Assembly (NCBI RefSeq): GCF_000349945.1
Contig: NC_020548.1
Span: 434,001-498,000 of the forward strand
Direction: 5' to 3'
Source of the DNA: Azoarcus sp. KH32C
GTDB taxonomy: Bacteria; Pseudomonadota; Gammaproteobacteria; Burkholderiales; Rhodocyclaceae
DNA length: 64,000 nt
In this document: positions 62,594-64,000 of the stretch, piece after piece
How positions within the stretch are numbered: the stretch's first letter is position 1
Layout of the letters: each line of letters begins with the position of its first letter
Translations under genes and position numbers: made by a program
Notes under the pieces: generated by a model
Database searches by the model: none
What the model was told of the DNA's origin: nothing
What the model saw: the letters and a program-made list of their open reading frames with translations, nothing else

Positions 62594-63859
62594 TCAAAGA
62601 AGGCGGAACGCAAGTACGGCCGTGATCGTCGGAGGCAAGGCGGCAAGCAGCAGACCCAAAGGATGGACGGTGTTGTCCGGAAATCTCTCGCGCAAGATCG
62701 CAACGCCTGCCGGATTCGGCGCGTTGGCGATCACGGTCAATCCGCCTCCGGTGACCGCCCCTGCGACTAAGGCAATCTTGAATCCTTCACTCAAGCCTTC
62801 GACCAGTGAGGCAAGGTAGGTCAGCGCCGCGTTATCGGTCGCGGCAGTCAGCGCCGTTGCGCCGAAGAAGACGGCATTCTCGTCCATGCCCATCAGCAGC
62901 GGCTCCAGCCACCACTGCTGCAATCCGCCGAGCACGACGAGGCCTGCGAGGAAGAAAGCCACCAGAAAGGCCTCGCGCAGGATCAAGGGGTTCTGGTGCC
63001 GGGGATAGGCAGCGGAAAAGCCCAGGAAGAACATGAACACGCCCATGAAGATCTTGGCGTGGTGTGCGAAGAGCACGACGAGCACGAGGAATAGGAGGTG
63101 CGCGAGCACCATGGCTGGGGGGATCTCGGCCTCCGACCGTGCGGAGGGGGAGGCAAGCTGACCGAGTTCGCGGCGGAACAGCAGCATGGCGGCGGCGGCG
63201 TTGATCACGACGGCGCTGGCCGCCTTCCAGCCCAGGTTCGACATCATGAACCAGATGTCCCAGTTCCACTTGGCAGCCACCATCAGGACCGGCGGCGCCG
63301 CGAAGGGCGTGAGGGTTCCGCCGATGGAGATGTTCACGAAGAGCACGCCGACGGTCGCGTACTTCAGCGAGGACGACACCGGCGCGCAGAGGAGCCGGTC
63401 GCGCAACATCAAGGCCGCGAGGGTCATTGCAGCGGGTTCGGTGACGAAGGATCCGAGCAGGGGGACGAGCGCGAGCACGACGAAGTACTCCGGCATCGCT
63501 CCGGGCAAGGGGAGGTAGCGCGCCACGGAACGCACCAATGTACCGGCAAATTCCAGGATCGGCCGCGAAGCAGCGATCACCATGATCGCAAACACGAACA
63601 TGGGCTCGGTGAAGTTGCGCGAGTCGAGATAGGCAGTCGCCTCGTCCCTGCCGCCGACGACGAAGATGCAGACCATCAGCACCATCGCCCAGAAACCGAA
63701 AACGACTTCGACCTCGCCCAGCAGATGCCAGATGCCTGCGTGACGTGGGTGGGAGTCTGCGAGACGCTCGAAGAGCCGGGTGGAAAAGGTGTGGATCAGC
63801 GCCACCGCAAATAGCGCGGTTGCGATCAGCTCGACGATGTGGGAAGACATGGGGTTCAT
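62594..63859 (-). CDS. Putative Na+/H+ antiporter family protein
   Basis: 421 residues from ATG 63859 (ATG 63850 also possible); the longer frame upstream is Arg-rich and unlikely. About 11 hydrophobic helices. The sequence matches the putative Na+/H+ antiporter family (PF07399-like): SFVTEPAAMTLAALMLRDRLL, IGGTLTPFAAPPVLMVAAKWNW, MGMDENAVFFGATALTAATDNAALTYLASLV and NAPNPAGVAILRERF. It is probably an inner membrane cation antiporter. It converges on the PhaC-like gene with 7 bp between stops. Bases from 63860 to the window end hold no supported gene. Confidence 0.88.
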   Translation of the reverse strand: MNPMSSHIVELIATALFAVALIHTFSTRLFERLADSHPRHAGIWHLLGEVEVVFGFWAMVLMVCIFVVGGRDEATAYLDSRNFTEPMFVFAIMVIAASRPILEFAGTLVRSVARYLPLPGAMPEYFVVLALVPLLGSFVTEPAAMTLAALMLRDRLLCAPVSSSLKYATVGVLFVNISIGGTLTPFAAPPVLMVAAKWNWDIWFMMSNLGWKAASAVVINAAAAMLLFRRELGQLASPSARSEAEIPPAMVLAHLLFLVLVVLFAHHAKIFMGVFMFFLGFSAAYPRHQNPLILREAFLVAFFLAGLVVLGGLQQWWLEPLLMGMDENAVFFGATALTAATDNAALTYLASLVEGLSEGFKIALVAGAVTGGGLTVIANAPNPAGVAILRERFPDNTVHPLGLLLAALPPTITAVLAFRLL

Positions 63860-64000
63860 GGGCGCGGAAACTCCGCGAGGCGGCCCGACCATCGCATGAA
63901 CCTGTCGTCGTGCGAAATGCCGACGACACCCGACTGCCAGTCTAGCGCAGGCGGCTCCTCGAAACCATTGCCGGCAATGGCATTTCCGCACGCCGAAGAC

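Overview
The window is high-GC DNA of a betaproteobacterium. Gene families such as DUF1631, the TIGR03118 family, a betaproteobacterial-type H-NS-like protein, DUF3175/DUF4337 proteins and many glutathione transferases suggest the Azoarcus/Aromatoleum/Thauera side of the Rhodocyclales. That placement is inferred from gene content, not from a marker gene. No rRNA, tRNA, CRISPR array or dnaA was seen.

Left flank (1-20.5 kb) holds ordinary chromosome-like genes: a truncated membrane PAS sensor, a NifU-domain protein, small DUF proteins, an MlaC-like lipid-binding protein, an H-NS-like protein, an OsmC protein, a PLP-dependent sulfur amino acid enzyme, a membrane-anchored kinase with a degenerate catalytic loop, Ung, two glutathione-dependent enzymes, a broken receiver/PAS gene, and a 1364-residue membrane protein translationally coupled to an isoaspartyl peptidase/asparaginase.

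Centre (20.7-33.3 kb) is the most distinctive part: a complete replication and partition module. On the minus strand lie a Rep_3-type initiator, parB, parA and two different tyrosine recombinases. Upstream of rep are about 21 copies of a 16-bp iteron (consensus GGTGAGGNNTTTTGTG). Four copies of a 15-bp palindrome, TGTCAGA-S-TCTGACA, are scattered over 7.7 kb, one of them inside parB; they are good candidates for the ParB-binding centromere. A nested pair of decayed IS21-family elements sits between the iterons and the larger recombinase. Base composition drops here. This is either the origin of a secondary replicon (chromid or megaplasmid) or a captured plasmid origin.

Right flank (33.5-64 kb) holds a DUF1631 protein, a winged-helix/TPR regulator divergent from an NmrA-like reductase and a cupin, a TIGR03118 protein, and an 8-kb gene for a 2688-residue secreted RTX-type protein made of near-identical 153-residue repeats. 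It continues with a small fatty-acid/polyketide-like cluster (cobalamin radical SAM, ICMT-like methyltransferase, ketosynthase, ACP, PAP2 phosphatase), an amino-acid-type binding protein, a GlxA regulator divergent from a cysteine hydrolase, a BenE transporter divergent from its XRE-cupin regulator with two palindromic operators between them, then a VIT-family transporter, a rhomboid protease, a glutathione transferase, a PhaC-like hydrolase and a putative Na+/H+ antiporter.
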